Assembly (NCBI RefSeq): GCF_051014685.1
Contig: NC_135056.1
Span: 4,402,001-4,466,000, forward strand
Reading direction: 5' to 3'
Length of the DNA: 64,000 nt
Source: Ptiloglossa arizonensis
Lineage: Eukaryota; Arthropoda; Insecta; Hymenoptera; Colletidae
Every line of letters starts with the position of its first letter. Positions within the stretch are counted from its first letter, which is position 1. The notes under the pieces were generated by a model. That model was not told the origin of the DNA, did not search any database, and worked only from the letters and a program-made list of their open reading frames with translations. The position numbers were made by a program, and so were the translations under genes. Below, piece by piece: positions 12,255-24,748 of the stretch.

Positions 12255-12298
12255 GTATTTTTTTTATTCTCGATGTTGAATGATTGCAGGTAAGTGAA
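12255..12298 (+). promoter_or_regulatory. Candidate recursive splice site (ratchet point)
   Basis: A T-rich tract (12,257-12,270) is followed by TGATTGCAG (3' splice site) directly abutting GTAAGTG (5' splice site), with the junction at 12,289/12,290. In insects, juxtaposed 3' and 5' splice sites of the form YnNCAG|GTAAGT act as zero-length exons that remove very long introns stepwise. The lack of genes around it and its position in a gene-free 64-kb window fit such an intron, transcribed on the + strand. A single chance match cannot be excluded. Confidence 0.4.
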
Positions 12299-15200
12299 AC
12301 GCTAATGTTAATTTGTAGTAATCGATTCTGCTAAAAGTTTCTCAATTTCGATAAAATGCGCATGAAAATTATTAATGCATATATTATTATACACTGAATA
12401 TTCCCTTTTCTCTGAAATAGGGATCACGAATTCAAAGCTACGCACATGTAGACAGTGACTAATTAAGAGATAGTTAAATGCATGTGTAATAAAATATCAT
12501 AGATTTCTAGAGAGCAATAGACCACACACCTATCTCAGTACTCAAGGATCATTCCAACATATGCTAATTAATTTATTATAATTGTCTTACTTTCATAGTG
12601 CTTTGTTGTGTCTCAATGTATGCCAAATAAATAGAACAATGGAGCACAGCTGTAATTGTAATTGCAATTCATATAATGGGTAGCATTTAGTCTTACAATT
12701 CGGATATAGAATAATTATCAAGAGAACTCGATCTACATCGATACGTTAAAGTGATGTAAAATCTCGATCAATGTACGTGAAATATAAAATCGAAGGCTGT
12801 ATTGGGCGCTGTAGAAATAATGTTAATATTAATTGAATACTAATATAGTGTGGTAACACTGGCTTTATCGACGTGGATCTAAATAAATTTCTAAAGTTCC
12901 CCCTTTCATAACTATGGAATAGTATTGAAAGTTATGTACGTTATTGCTTTTATCTTAATAGAATATTTCCTCGATAACTGAACCGGAGTCATCCTATTAC
13001 TGCTTTTGTGTGCTGAACGCGCACGACCTGGCGCACATAGGGTAATATTTCACACTCGCTGAATTATGCGACGTTGTGTGCGGGGTAGGAAATATTGTTT
13101 GGAAATGTTAATATTATTTTGGTACTCCTGATATATTTTGGCAAAATATCTATAACATATAATGTATTATGCTACATAAGTTACCAAACCCAGGCGATAA
13201 GTTTGCACTCTCTTTAAGGTGTATTCTGTCGTGTATCAAAAATAAGAAACGTAGATATATAATATCTCGGTTACGATTAATGCCAACGAGAATATGGGTA
13301 GAACGTAAAAATTTCCGAATTTAATTCGCAACAATTTATCCTACGTACATGTAGGTCTTTTCAAGGGTCACTAAAAAAACCTTCTGGATGTTATTTATCC
13401 TATATGTCAAATTAGACAGATAAAAGTGAGTTTTATTTGTACAGTTTAATTACAATCAACGTGATAATTTCTCTTTTTTCATTCGTATTACGGAAACAAC
13501 GGTTAAAACTATTCGGTTGCAAATAAAACGAGCATTCGTTGTACGTTTAACATCTATAACATTAGATATAAACGGAAATGCGAACTTTACAATAGTTTAA
13601 AAAAGAGCAAGACGTACCGTGAGAAATGAGAAGATAAATACCACGATAAAAGTATCGTGACTTATTTTTCTAATTAAATGCCATCGTGTCGCTACATTTC
13701 ATATAAAATAGAATTCAACGACGAAACAAATGTTGAATGTAGCTTTGAGAAATATGTTATATCTTTTTCTCGTGAATATACATGTTTCCCAAGGTGGGGC
13801 AATACGTTCCGAATAGAACGGCGAAACATAAAATGGAGCTTACATTCGTCACTTTATCAGGGTATGGGATTTTATACAGGACATTGGTTGTAACATATAT
13901 GGGTCACTACGTACAGAATGAGAGTTTGATGTATGAGCCGCGCGTCAAAAATAGACACGTTGCCGCAGAGAAGATAGATAGTCTCTCAAGCGGTTGAAAA
14001 AAGAGAGAGACTTCACCGCGCGAAAGTGTCTTCATTATGAAACCTCTGTCTGTGGTATTTTTCGCGGTTCACCGCGAATCGAGTTAGTTGCAACAATCGT
14101 TCGATAACCGCACGATTGTCTCGATTTACACATTTAGCTTCTCGAGGACCGCGTAAACGGTCCGATTCTTTTTCCGTTTTGTTAACACGTAAATTGATCC
14201 GCGCTTTAAAAGAGGCTCGATCGATTTCCACGCAATTGCCTCTCCTCTTTGCATAAATTTCTTTTCACCGAGTTTATTCGTCCCATTTTTTTTCTTCGCG
14301 ATGTATTTCTTTCGCGAGCTTTTGAAAACATACGATGGAAAAAATTGTTTCTGTTTTATTCTTCAACGAAATGAAAAATCAAGTCGCGATTCTCAAATGT
14401 TTTTTTATACACGAGATTGTCATGATTATTCGTCAGTTCAGCTTCGTGGTCGTAAATACAGTTATGACAAATTGAAGTGTCGTTCATTTGTGGACAGAAT
14501 GATTTAACAAACGCCTGGTGCGTATATTCTACTTGTTCGTAGATTGAAATAGTTTTATACGATGTTCAGATGAATTGAAAATTGTATTATAGAAGAAATA
14601 AAAACATGCGTTGAAAAGTTTGAAACGGTTTATAAAGTATGCGTACATATGTTTGCTAAAAGTGTGCAATCAGTCTAAATATAGTTTACGTTATAAATCC
14701 GTATTGTGTTTACGTTAGAAGTCGTTTCTTTCCTCTTTTTTTCTTTTCGTTTGGATGACTCGGTCCGTTTGGTATCATTACTACGATATCAATGTTGTTA
14801 AAGATTGGTAAAAAATAATCTACAGAAATGAATAATAACAGCTGGTAGAATTGGTATCTGTACTTTGTTTCTTGAGTGGAGAAAATCTTTATTAACCTCA
14901 CCCGGGAGGCCATGCTCCATCTTTCTTATTCCTCTATTCTTGTTTCAAGCGATTACTATCGTCTCGAGAGCCAGTAGAATGTTTTAAGAGGGAAAGAATT
15001 TTAAAACAATAATAATGTTCCAAATGTGGTTTCTCAATATTTTCCTTCGAAGCCAGTATGATTTTACGAGGATAAAATCGATGAATTTTCATTCAAATGG
15101 AAAACATTGGTAATAATAATAAAGATTACATCAATTATTAAAAGAAAAATCGGGGTGAATTTATGAATTAACCTAATAATAGGTTGTCAAATGGATTTTC

Positions 15201-15384
15201 ACTTTAAATAAATATAACTTTAATCAGGAATAGACATTTTTAATTGAAATTGAAAATTTTAGAATTTATCCGTTAGGAAATAAATCATTCGTATGCGATG
15301 GTACAATAATTATAGTCGATGGTATAATTATTTGATGTTCGATTGATAGAGTATTTTCAAATGTTATTTTTACATCGTAGGTAT
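12299..15384. other. AT-rich non-genic DNA
   Basis: No gene recognised. Overlapping short frames at 13,678-13,997 (+) have no domain. A somewhat G+C-richer stretch (about 13,930-14,230) includes the inverted repeat GGACCG-N6-CGGTCC near 14,147. Confidence 0.5.
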
Positions 15385-15590
15385 AGTATGGTCTGACGTG
15401 TCACGCAGGAGAATGACCCATGTCTATTGATCAACGCTATTTATTAAATACAACATCCTGTGAATATGATTAGTAGTAATTTTAAGAAAAAGAAGTTTTT
15501 CAAATAAAATTTTACGCATTAACAAAAAGGAACTAATTGTTGCGTGGTGGAAAAAATCGAATTTCATTTATTAACGTAAAAAATAATTTA
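15385..15590 (+). repeat. Dispersed repeat D, copy 1
   Basis: Matches 45,580-45,780 in the same orientation. Shared blocks are TCTATTGATCA (15,423 and 45,614), a following TTTATTAAAT stretch, and TTGTTGCGTG (15,537 and 45,734). The offset is 30,191 bp at the first block and 30,197 bp at the second, so the match is collinear. The family is not recognised. Confidence 0.55.
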
Positions 15591-16667
15591 TTCAAGAATG
15601 TAATATTTATCAAATTTTCTTATTCATAATGTACAGTACATTATATGTAAGAAGAGAAGAACAGGGGTTTAAGATAAATGATTCTGTTACCACACAAAAG
15701 AAGCTTATCAATTAAAGACGAGTATTTTCGAACGATGTACACAACAAATTCATATGAATTATGATGAACATTGGTTTCTTAATATTCAAACTAGATCCTC
15801 GATATTTCATCGGTTACCATATTTACTCACCCCTTCGATAAAATTTCGTGTTTTTCTCTATTTAATCGCTAATAGTATTTTTTCTATTAATTTTAATTTT
15901 GTACATAAAAAATGCAATCGTAAAGAAACAACTGGAAATTCCTTCTTTTCTTTATTATTAACCAAGAAGGTATTACATTAATCGAAAGGAAAGGTGGATA
16001 TTCTTAAAGACAACATTTCGTAATAAATTTCATACAGCCTGTACCATTTCCGTGTTAATTTTTCTTTATGGTAGAAAAATTTATATTTATATTATATCTC
16101 TATTCTCGTTAGTGTATTCTCAAATTTTCGAGTTTCGTTATATGCTTTGTTGACACTCGATAAAATGATTTAGGAAGGAATTATTGATAAGTAATGTACA
16201 ATAAAAATAACCCACTTAACAAATTGCAATAAAAAGTATGTATTTTTTAGCGATGAACGTAAGTGTCTATGTATTTTTTAGTAGTTCACATCGTTACTAA
16301 AACAACTTTAACAGTTAACAACGCTAGATACGTAATGATGAAACTCGAGTCCAATCTTCTTATTCCTTTCAGAAATAAATGACTATTTTACACTTGTTCT
16401 TCTCAGTTGTCCACTTGAGATTAATGATGATAAACGACGACGAATAGTAGGACCGTTCGAATCGAAACCACATGTTGCACCCAACTGACGAAAATGTTCA
16501 TAGCTGTTCTTCGTGGTCCTGTAACTGATCAACACTATTATGTTTCCTTTAAATGACGATTTTTTTGGCATTTGCAATTTGTCTAACAATTTTATCCAAA
16601 TCATTATTAACCCTTAACGTATTTAACTCCAGACAGTTTCACAAAATATTCTCATAAAAATTTAAAG
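15591..16667. other. AT-rich non-genic DNA
   Basis: Nothing recognised on either strand. Short overlapping frames carry no domain. Confidence 0.55.
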
Positions 16668-16802
16668 TATTGGGTTGTTCGAGAAGTCATTCCCTTTTTT
16701 TTGGTGAAACTGAAACACGATTTCTTTAGAGTGTGTAAACATTTTATTAAATTATATATTCTCCATTTTGGAAAACGAAATGACTTTCTGAACAACCCAA
16801 TA
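16668..16802. mobile_element. Mariner-type MITE, family 2, copy 1
   Basis: A 135-bp element whose first 13 bp, TATTGGGTTGTTC, are exactly complementary to the last 13, GAACAACCCAATA. Edges are TA. The body (AAACACGATTT, TTTAGAGTGT, AACATTTTATTAAATTA, CTCCATTTTGGAAAACGAAA) matches 49,098-49,234 in the same orientation. The termini resemble family 1 (GGTTGTTC), so the two families may depend on related mariner transposases. Confidence 0.8.
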
Positions 16803-16954
16803 GATATCGTATTTACCGATTGGAAAAATATTTTAACCGAGAGTACTCTAAACAATCCAAGTTATAACGTACAAAGAGCACAAAAAAGAAAAACATACAA
16901 AGTCAGGGTAAATTGTAGAAGAATTAAGTAGTTACCCATTGTACGAAACAGAAA
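16803..16954. other. AT-rich spacer
   Basis: Nothing recognised. Confidence 0.5.
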
Positions 16955-17330
16955 AGGTTCTAACAATGGACAGGATACATGCTAACGAGAGCAACGTCTC
17001 GAAGGCCAGGTTCCAAGGCTACACGTCTGATCAAGTTGCAATGGACAATAAGCTGCCATGATGATATGCAGACTTGAACAGTGTCGTTGTCCTTAAGTGG
17101 TCCGTTGATGTGACTTTCGCGAAAAAGTGACAGCGTCACGGGGACCGACTCTCGCGAGGACATTATCTTGCAAGCGTCACCAAATTGGGCAAGGGGGATC
17201 GATCTTTCCATGAAAGTGTAACAAGAGACATTCGTGCTCTAGGTTCGCTAAATTAGTCATACTCAAACTGCGTCCCACTATCACTGGTGGGCTGCGTGGA
17301 TGGTTTGGTGAGTCGCGACTGGGTGTTTTC
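16955..17330 (+). other. G+C-rich patch with a small ORF and a donor-like site
   Basis: This patch differs strongly in composition from its flanks. An ATG at 16,966 in the context ACAATGG opens a 31-codon frame ending at TGA 17,059-17,061, with codon use less AT-biased than the background. A GTGAGT donor-like hexamer follows GGTTTG at about 17,309. Short hairpins occur (GTGAC-AGC-GTCAC near 17,127; CCCAC-N8-GTGGG near 17,276). It could be an untranslated or short coding exon, a regulatory element or an old repeat. No function is assigned. Confidence 0.3.
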
Positions 17331-17903
17331 TTTTAGCAACATAGGTGTACATCACATTTTAAAGTCGATCATTTTGTGATATATCGTAAATTTTCGCACA
17401 CATACGTTACATATACATATATGCATGTAAACTGACGAAATCGTACAATAATCTATCCTAATATATTTTACATGGTACGTTTACAATTTGTCCATAATTA
17501 CTTTCAAAAATTATATCTGGAATCTAGGACAAGGATTCATTTTCTCGAAAATTCGAGAATATGAATTATAACATTTTCTGCTTGCATGTACTCTAAATGA
17601 CGTTAAATATCCGAATATAACATTGGATTTGTATACAAATGGAGCGAATTTTCTCTACGGATTAATGTAATCAAAAAGGAATAGTCCGTCAGTTCAATTT
17701 TCATTCGATTTCATTTTTAGTTAGAATCAGTTCAGGGACAATAACTGCGAAGTTCACTGGTTCACAAATTCACAATTATGGAGACACATCTTCCATGGTG
17801 AAATACGTCTATCATTAAGGGGAGTTATGGGAGAATCTGATTGGGTCACTGAGTTATGTTTGTCTGAGCAGAACGCGAACAAAGAAATTTAAGAAACACT
17901 CCG

Positions 17904-17904
<1 letters not shown>
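17331..17904. other. AT-rich non-genic DNA
   Basis: Nothing recognised. Confidence 0.55.

Positions 17905-17966
<62 letters not shown>
17905..17966. repeat. (TA)31 microsatellite
   Basis: Uninterrupted TA dinucleotides over 62 bp. Such tracts can extrude cruciforms and are length-polymorphic. Confidence 0.97.
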
Positions 17967-17970
<4 letters not shown>

Positions 17971-19393
17971 AATAAAAATTTTCTATTTAAATAAGAATGT
18001 ATAAATCTTTTTTAAAAATGAACAAATATAATGGCAAAGTGTTAGGTTAAAATATTTGGTGGTTTCTTCAAAAAATAAATTAAAAGACTTATTTTTGTAA
18101 CCTCTTAGACACGAATGTCCCATTAAAATGAATTTATGTCCATCGTATGTATACATACATATATCAAACTTAATATTAAGAGTTGTAGTCTCGAACGTAA
18201 GCCATGTCGAAATGTGAAAGCTCCGTGACTTACACGATACCATTTATTTCGTTCTAAAATAAAAATTCCAAATTATTTCTAAGAACATTGTATCGCATAA
18301 TATGACAAATATCAACTTTCCAAGATATTTTCAACATTAACCGGTCAGTGTGAAAAGAATATGACAGATATTTTCATCATAGAACATTCGTATCAAATTT
18401 CAAGGCAATTAATCGATTACATTACGAGACGAGGGAAATCATTTTCGAAAATATAGTGTTGAGAAAAATGCGTTTAAAACTATTTGTACACTTTTTACAA
18501 TAATAATTGTAAAATCATGTTGATTACATGTGATCAGCGATATCAGAGTCGTATAAAGTTTTCCTTCTATGTCTCAAATAACTCTTGCCGAGTAAATTGT
18601 TCTACGAGTATTTTTGGCTATCTTTGCTGTGTCAGACATCGATCGATTCGCTCATGGTCTGTATTATTTACAAATGCTTCAATCTCGTGACCTAAAATTA
18701 TTCCGATAATTTTTCATATAGTTAAAATCAGATTAAATTCTTCGTTAAATTTAAAAATTCTTGTGTAGGTAGAAGTTTCTCTAAGTATTTCTTTCACAAT
18801 ATAGATATTCACGAGCCAAAGTCTAAATTAAAGAATTCAAGTTTTAAAGTTTTTAACATTTTCGATATAAAGTCTCGTAAATTGATTTGATAGCCGCTAC
18901 GAAATTCTCGTTAAGTTAATGATTTACGTTTAAACGTACCAAGCATTCATTTAACTTTAACGCTGTTCCTATAATGTTGTGGATTTTTATTCGATGTATT
19001 TTTAGGATAATGCGAGCTCATTTGTTGTTTCTTATGTTTCGTACAAAATCTGGAATTTTTTACAATCAAATGGCCCTTTAAGGGATTAGCGATGCTTTAG
19101 AACGTTAAAAATTGTTCTTTCTTTAACCATATATTCCTAGGAAATTAATAATTATAATTACTTAAGATCGGTATAGTCTATTATTCGTTATTCGGTAAAT
19201 GTTTCGTCAAAATTTCGTTTAAAAATATCACGAAAATTACTTTGAATTGTGTAAATGTGTACATGTGACTCATTGAAAATTTACAAAAACATTTGTCGAT
19301 AGATTTATAATTTAGGAAAGTATATTTTCCACGTGATGGAAAGAGAATGCAACAATAAATGTTGTCTTCGTTTCATTAAAAACAATCGACACG
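17967..19393. other. AT-rich non-genic DNA
   Basis: Nothing recognised on either strand. Confidence 0.55.
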
Positions 19394-19440
19394 ATTTAAT
19401 TTCAATTTCAATTTAATTTCAATTTCAATTTCAATTTCAT
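19394..19440. repeat. ATTTCA hexanucleotide microsatellite
   Basis: About seven to eight units of ATTTCA (or TTTCAA) with two ATTTA interruptions. Confidence 0.9.
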
Positions 19441-19809
19441 ACAAGAATTTTGGAAGAAAATCGTTATAGTAATTTTTTATATTTTATGCTCATTGTTTCT
19501 AAGAACTCATTGCCTTGAAAAAGAAAACGTTTGCGTTTGAGTTTACATATTCTTTTTATACAGAACCTTCAATTGAATTTTGATTTCGATGTCCTGAAAC
19601 GGTAAAATCACAGAGTATTTTGTCGTTGTATTTATTTATAAAATTTCCATTAGTAGAATTCGGTCTCTGACGAGAAAAACAAAATGTCGAAAATAAAATG
19701 GCTGCATTTACGTACATGCATGTCATTCGGACTTCGGGTGCTACAATCGTCAATGCTTTAAAGTTTGCAATAAAATAAAATTCAAACTATGCAGAAAGCT
19801 TATAGCTAC
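19441..19809. other. AT-rich spacer
   Basis: Nothing recognised. Confidence 0.5.
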
Positions 19810-19957
19810 TAGGTTTTTTAATAAGTTTTGTCGTTCTTTTCATTGTAAAAAAATACCATGACATATTCATCAAACAGTAATATCATCTTTAGAAAAAAAG
19901 AACTCCAAAATAATAGCTCCATTTCTTATCGAACGACAAAACTTATCGAGCAACCTA
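19810..19957. mobile_element. Mariner-type MITE, family 1, internally deleted
   Basis: A 148-bp copy with left terminus TAGGTTTTTTAATAAGTTTT and right terminus GACAAAACTTATCGAGCAAC then CTA. Compared with the full-length copy at 2,468 it lacks about 65 bp around the CTTTGAACAA to GAAACTTC region. TA at both edges. Confidence 0.75.
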
Positions 19958-20039
19958 TTATTGAAATACCCGTGTAAAAATCTAAAATTCGGTTTCTTTT
20001 CAAATTTCGAGGATCGAGTAACTTCTTAACGATACACAC

Positions 20040-21060
20040 AATTGATACAGATATTACGCTCTCGTTAACATTGTCCCTCTCTTTAACATTACAACCCCCT
20101 ACCCCCCTCTCGCGAAGAATCAGGTACAGGGTCTCGAAAGGAGGCGCTTAATAATAAGATCTCGTTCAAATTCCGCGGGCTTGTTATCGGGAATTGAAGA
20201 AAAGTAATCGGTAGCCCCGAGGCGTTTCGTCGTTGATTTATTTCGCGTCGGTTCGTTTTTTGTTAAAAATACTACGAGCAACCGAGTGTAAATACAAACG
20301 AAAATACGTTGTCGTGTGTAACAGGGAACGTTGCGGTGCACGGTTATGCCGATGACGGTCAATTATTTTACCGCGGTCAGGTGACAGTTTTGTTTTATCG
20401 TGACATGACGTTAGAGAAGCGCCAGTGACGTCACTGAACCCACTCAGCCGATAGACGAGAACCACCGAAGCGATAAACATATTTATTAAGGGTGTTAAGA
20501 GGGGACCTTTAGCGCAACCCGAGGCGTTCTTGCGCTTAATGTTTGCCTCATTATTACTTGCGATCCCTCCGGTCCTTTTTATCTCAGCGGTAGCCTTTTG
20601 CTTCGTGAAAATCACAAAGATTACGTTTTACCCTGGTTCGCCTTTTTATTATTATTTTTCTTTTTTTTTTCTTGCATTCAACTCCCCTCTCGCGCTTTAT
20701 AAAACATCACCGTGACACTTGTTCGCTTCCACCGAACGGGAATTCTCGTCGTAGAATTTTCACGCGGTAAAAATTGCGTCGAAAGTTACAGATTTCTATT
20801 TTCCCTGCGCGCGACGCGGTGAACACTCGTGGGAAACAATTTCGGTATTAAAATCTACACAGTTTCGATTTTTTTCGTTCGTGCATTCGCATCGCGTTGT
20901 TCGTGACCAGTCGGACATTTCTTTTTCCGTGGATAGTTTGGTATACTTCTACGAATACACGACTTTGACATAATAATGTTGATTGGATATAATGGTCGCG
21001 GAATCCGAGTAAGAGACGACGAAGACCAAGTTTACATAGGGTGTTCCGATATTATGGGAC
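20040..21060. other. G+C- and CpG-richer patch, possible regulatory DNA
   Basis: Rich in CpG (for example around 20,160-20,540 and 20,750-20,830) in contrast to the flanks. It contains the CRE-type palindrome at 20,423-20,436. Overlapping open frames on both strands (20,120-20,615 minus; 20,530-20,715 plus) have no domain. A promoter, enhancer or untranslated exon is possible. Confidence 0.35.
20423..20436. promoter_or_regulatory. Perfect 14-bp palindrome containing a CRE
   Basis: CAGTGACGTCACTG is its own reverse complement and contains TGACGTCA, the consensus binding site of CREB/ATF bZIP dimers. It lies in the middle of a CpG-rich patch. Occupancy is unknown. Confidence 0.45.
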
Positions 21061-22315
21061 AAGTCGAAACATGCAAATTCAGTATCAAATTCGTTTTAAC
21101 TGTCCGCTATGATTTTTTTATGAATTTTCTCTAGAATTTAGTTCATTAAGTAAAGGTTTCATTTGACAGAAACTAATTTATTTTTATTTGTTACATAGGT
21201 AACGTTTATGGAAATTAAATAATAGAACTTTTTGACAAAAGTGAATTCGACACGTTTAATATTCTGCTGTTCATCCTGTCGTTAATATTTCTTGGTCTAT
21301 CTGGATTAATTAATCTTGATTCGTTGTGTTCCTTTTCGAAGCCTTTGATTATTTTCAAAATTACGTCTTTATTGAAACAACTTTATTACAAAATTTAGCT
21401 ATTTCTCTGTGAGATCTGTCTTTCTATTTCCTATACTTTATCTTTTACTTATCAAATGCTTATTATTGTAAAAAAACATCTTAAAGCACTTCAACAAAAT
21501 AGTAGACTATATCAAATTTTAATAATGTAATATTTATAGAAAAAAAACAGACACGATCTAAATGTAATATATTAAAAAATATTAAAAGAAATGTTTCGAA
21601 AATATATAATGTAAACAATGGTAAATAATAATAAATTAAATGTGTTCAATTGCTTCTGTAAGTTGTATAAAACGAATTATGAGAAAAATAAAATAGAATC
21701 ACTTTTAATGGTGTCATGATGCATATAATGTGTACCAAGTATCATTGACAGGTGTTTTGTATTCTCAATTGTTATAGTAAATGGCGTTGGAGTTCATGTG
21801 TTTAAAAATGTGATTTTATTCTTACGCGATAGTGTGTTCACTTTCTTTTGTTACATATTGTACATTTAATGGAACTATTTTCTTATTTTAAGATATGAAA
21901 CACGTCAGTGAAATTGTTCACTGTTACTTCGAGACACCGTATACATTAGCGCATTTAGTGGGTCGAGGATGACCTTAACCCGTAGTTATGAGATGCGTAA
22001 GTCGGTCTTTGTACGGATTCGGGCGTTGAAATAGAAAGTGAGTATTGTAGTGAATGATATTTTTAGAAAATAGCTGTTAGAAGTTATCGATCGGATAGTT
22101 AATATTCGGTATTCAACGATGATTGATACTTTTCTTTTTATTTCAAGTTCCAAGTCTAAAATATTCTCAATCGAACAAAATTTGGAAGAAAGAGATTATT
22201 CGAATCGATTGGAATACGTATTAATGTTTTCATTCTACAAATAATATTTAATTTTAATAGGAAAATTTTTTTTTGCGTTACAGGTCTTGAAAATTATACT
22301 GGAAACAAATAGTTT
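21061..22315. other. AT-rich non-genic DNA
   Basis: A strong acceptor-like sequence (nine T, then GCGTTACAG) ends at 22,283 on the + strand, but no exon can be defined after it. The stretch at 21,040-21,070 begins with AGGGTGTTCCGATATTATGG, a form common at the ends of decayed insect transposons. Nothing else seen. Confidence 0.45.
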
Positions 22316-22649
22316 CTCGATAAGAAACATTTTGTCATGGTCCAAGATGGTACGAGGGCCATTACACAAAACTGAGTAATTATCTAACACACAGACATAC
22401 ACAACGTCTTCGTCTTCATCTTTTCCGGTACATTCGCAGTGAGCTCATTCTAAAATAGCCAGGCCTACATCAGTCTCCAAAATCTTTGAAGGATTTTCTT
22501 CATAGAGAGCCACCTTTCTTTTCAATGTACTTTTTCAAACGTCAACAATTACAGCTGCCTTACAATAGTCCATTTCTTTCTTCATAATGGTTTCAACAGC
22601 TTTTCGTTTTGCTTCTTCGTTCCAACTTTGTCGCTTTGTTTGTTTAATC
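22316..22649 (-). pseudogene. Dead pipsqueak-type HTH gene, probably from a Tigger/pogo-like transposon
   Basis: Read on the minus strand from 22,649, the first frame gives KQTKRQSW. One extra base then shifts the frame, and the reading continues NEEAKRKAVETIMKKEMDYC, KAAVIVDV, a TGA stop (22,535-22,537), KSTLKRKVALYEENPSKI and an acidic stretch (GKDEDEDVV) after a second TGA. The order Trp, acidic residues, Ala-hydrophobic helix, KAA, then sTLkR is that of the pipsqueak/CENP-B N-terminal DNA-binding HTH found in pogo/Tigger transposases and some host regulators. A frameshift and two stops show it is not functional. No DDE catalytic part is visible nearby. Confidence 0.55.
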
Positions 22650-24748
22650 TAGGTCTGAACGATTTTATCTGAAAATTGTCGTTTACGAAAGTATCCTCAT
22701 CTTGTCTCAAATATTACATTACGACTAATACTGTAATAATATTCTTAATTGTCAGTGAATACATAAATAGATACTCGTAAACACATAAATAGATCACTTA
22801 AGAAATTGCTTAATCGATGATACTCAATAATTAATAAGATTGAAAGTTGTTACGTACCTGTTGAAGTTCAAAAGATGAGAGAAAGTGAGATTACAATCAT
22901 CAAAATTCAATAAATAACCGAAACTATTGTCGTCGTGCAGAATTCAATTATTTATCTTACGTTTTATAGTTCTTAGGTAGATGACGACATAACAACAGGA
23001 AAAAACCATAGTCTCAATTTGCCCTGTTATTCCATCTTGCTCCATGTTTCCCTATAATATTTCCAAGGTTAGTAATACATGAAAAAAATTAAAACATTTT
23101 CATAAACACACGTCAGGAAATTGATAGCTTCAGAGATCTTGAACTTTTTAATTTGTGTGTCAATAGTTCTTTGTACGACTACATACGCAATATAACAATT
23201 GATAATAAACTCAACAGTTTAGCGTGTCAACAACCAATAGATAATTTTGACGAGGGTAAGTCTTGTTATGGATTATTTAAGCATACTTTTTGAGCAGTAT
23301 CAAAGTTTGAATTTAATACAAACAGTATTAAAAACTTGATATTAAATTACGAGTATCGTTAAAATTATCAGTTTCCAGGTACGTGTTTATTTAGACACTT
23401 TAGTTTAATTCGCCAAGTTTCATTAATCCCTGAAGTTTGTGCATATATTTTATTTACAAGTACTTTGCACACAGAGTTTCAGTATATGAATGTAACGATC
23501 GCGAATTAAAACTTGAAAACCAAAATTTGCGAGTATTTTTCAAGCTTCTTAAGGATTCTTAGCGTAAAAGCGAGTGTGATTCAAAGTTATAAAGACTAAT
23601 CTAAGTTACAAAGGGTAATCGAAAATTTGTAGAGGAAGTTTTTGGAATATTTATTTCGAAAGGAACTGTTCAAATAAATAACAGTAGTGACGTTACATAG
23701 GTTAAAAAGAAAGTGTCAAATGGGAGAACTGTAGAGGGTGACCTGTTCGAGGATGAAATTAATTTCCGATAAGAAGTGCGAATGGTGAGCGTATACTATA
23801 TATCTAGTGGTAATTGATTCCAGGGAAGAACGTCAGTTATTGATAGGTGTAGAACTGCGCAATACGATGCCAAAACGTGACGCTTAGGGGCTACTACTAC
23901 AAGGTTTTACGATGGGAATTTTATATTCTGGATATTTTTTCTTAGGGTCTCTCTTGGACCACGAGGATTACAATAGAGGGGTAGATCACATAAAGCGTTA
24001 CAACACATATTCTCGGGAACTATTAGGCCAGGCAAGAAAATACTTTCTTAATAATTTAGGGTTCACTGGAGCAGTTTATACAATAAATATAAAACCGACG
24101 AACTACCCTGTAACTGTTTCCACCTTTTCGCATTCTTTCTCAAATGAATAGGACGTACAGTTCATTCTAAATTGTCATCAAGTGACAATTTTTGCACCGA
24201 ATTCGAATAACGAAATTATCTTCACCGGTGTTTATGTTTGGGTAAAGTAAACGACTGAGATTTGAATTTTATGCGAATTGGATATTTCATTCTTCAATGA
24301 AAATAAAAGTTTGTATGTTCTTTATTGTATCTTCGTTTGGAGAGGGTTTCTCTATAGAAACACGATATTATTCGAACTATTTTGAATTATATTCTATTGG
24401 AATCTTTTTTTAAATTCTTAATTGTGTATATTTAAAAATAATACGATAAAGGTGTTTGGACTTATTTTCATTGAACGAGCATGGCCAATCCATTCATGAT
24501 ACTCGAAAAAAGATACGATCAAAAATGTAGGAATGTTTACTTTTATTTATAACCATCCTTTCGAGTAAATTTGCAGTCTCTATTTTCCGACTTGAAAGTT
24601 GGAATTATTGTAAATGTTGCGGAAGGAGTCAAAGATTGCACTGTAAATTTGTATCTGTGCTAAGTAACTGCTTTTTATTCGAAATTAATGATACAACTTC
24701 CACCTTTTGCGTTATTACGATTTTTAGAATTGAAATTGTATTTCTATG
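22650..24748. other. AT-rich non-genic DNA
   Basis: A second splice-like junction, TTTCCAG|GTACGTG, lies at about 23,378 (+). A 79-codon frame at 23,912-24,151 (+) has no domain. No gene is recognised. Confidence 0.45.

Noticed and set aside
22262..22283. Strong acceptor-like T9-GCGTTACAG considered as the start of a + strand exon
   Set aside because: No open frame or donor follows that would define an exon, and the downstream sequence is the antisense of the pipsqueak-type fossil.
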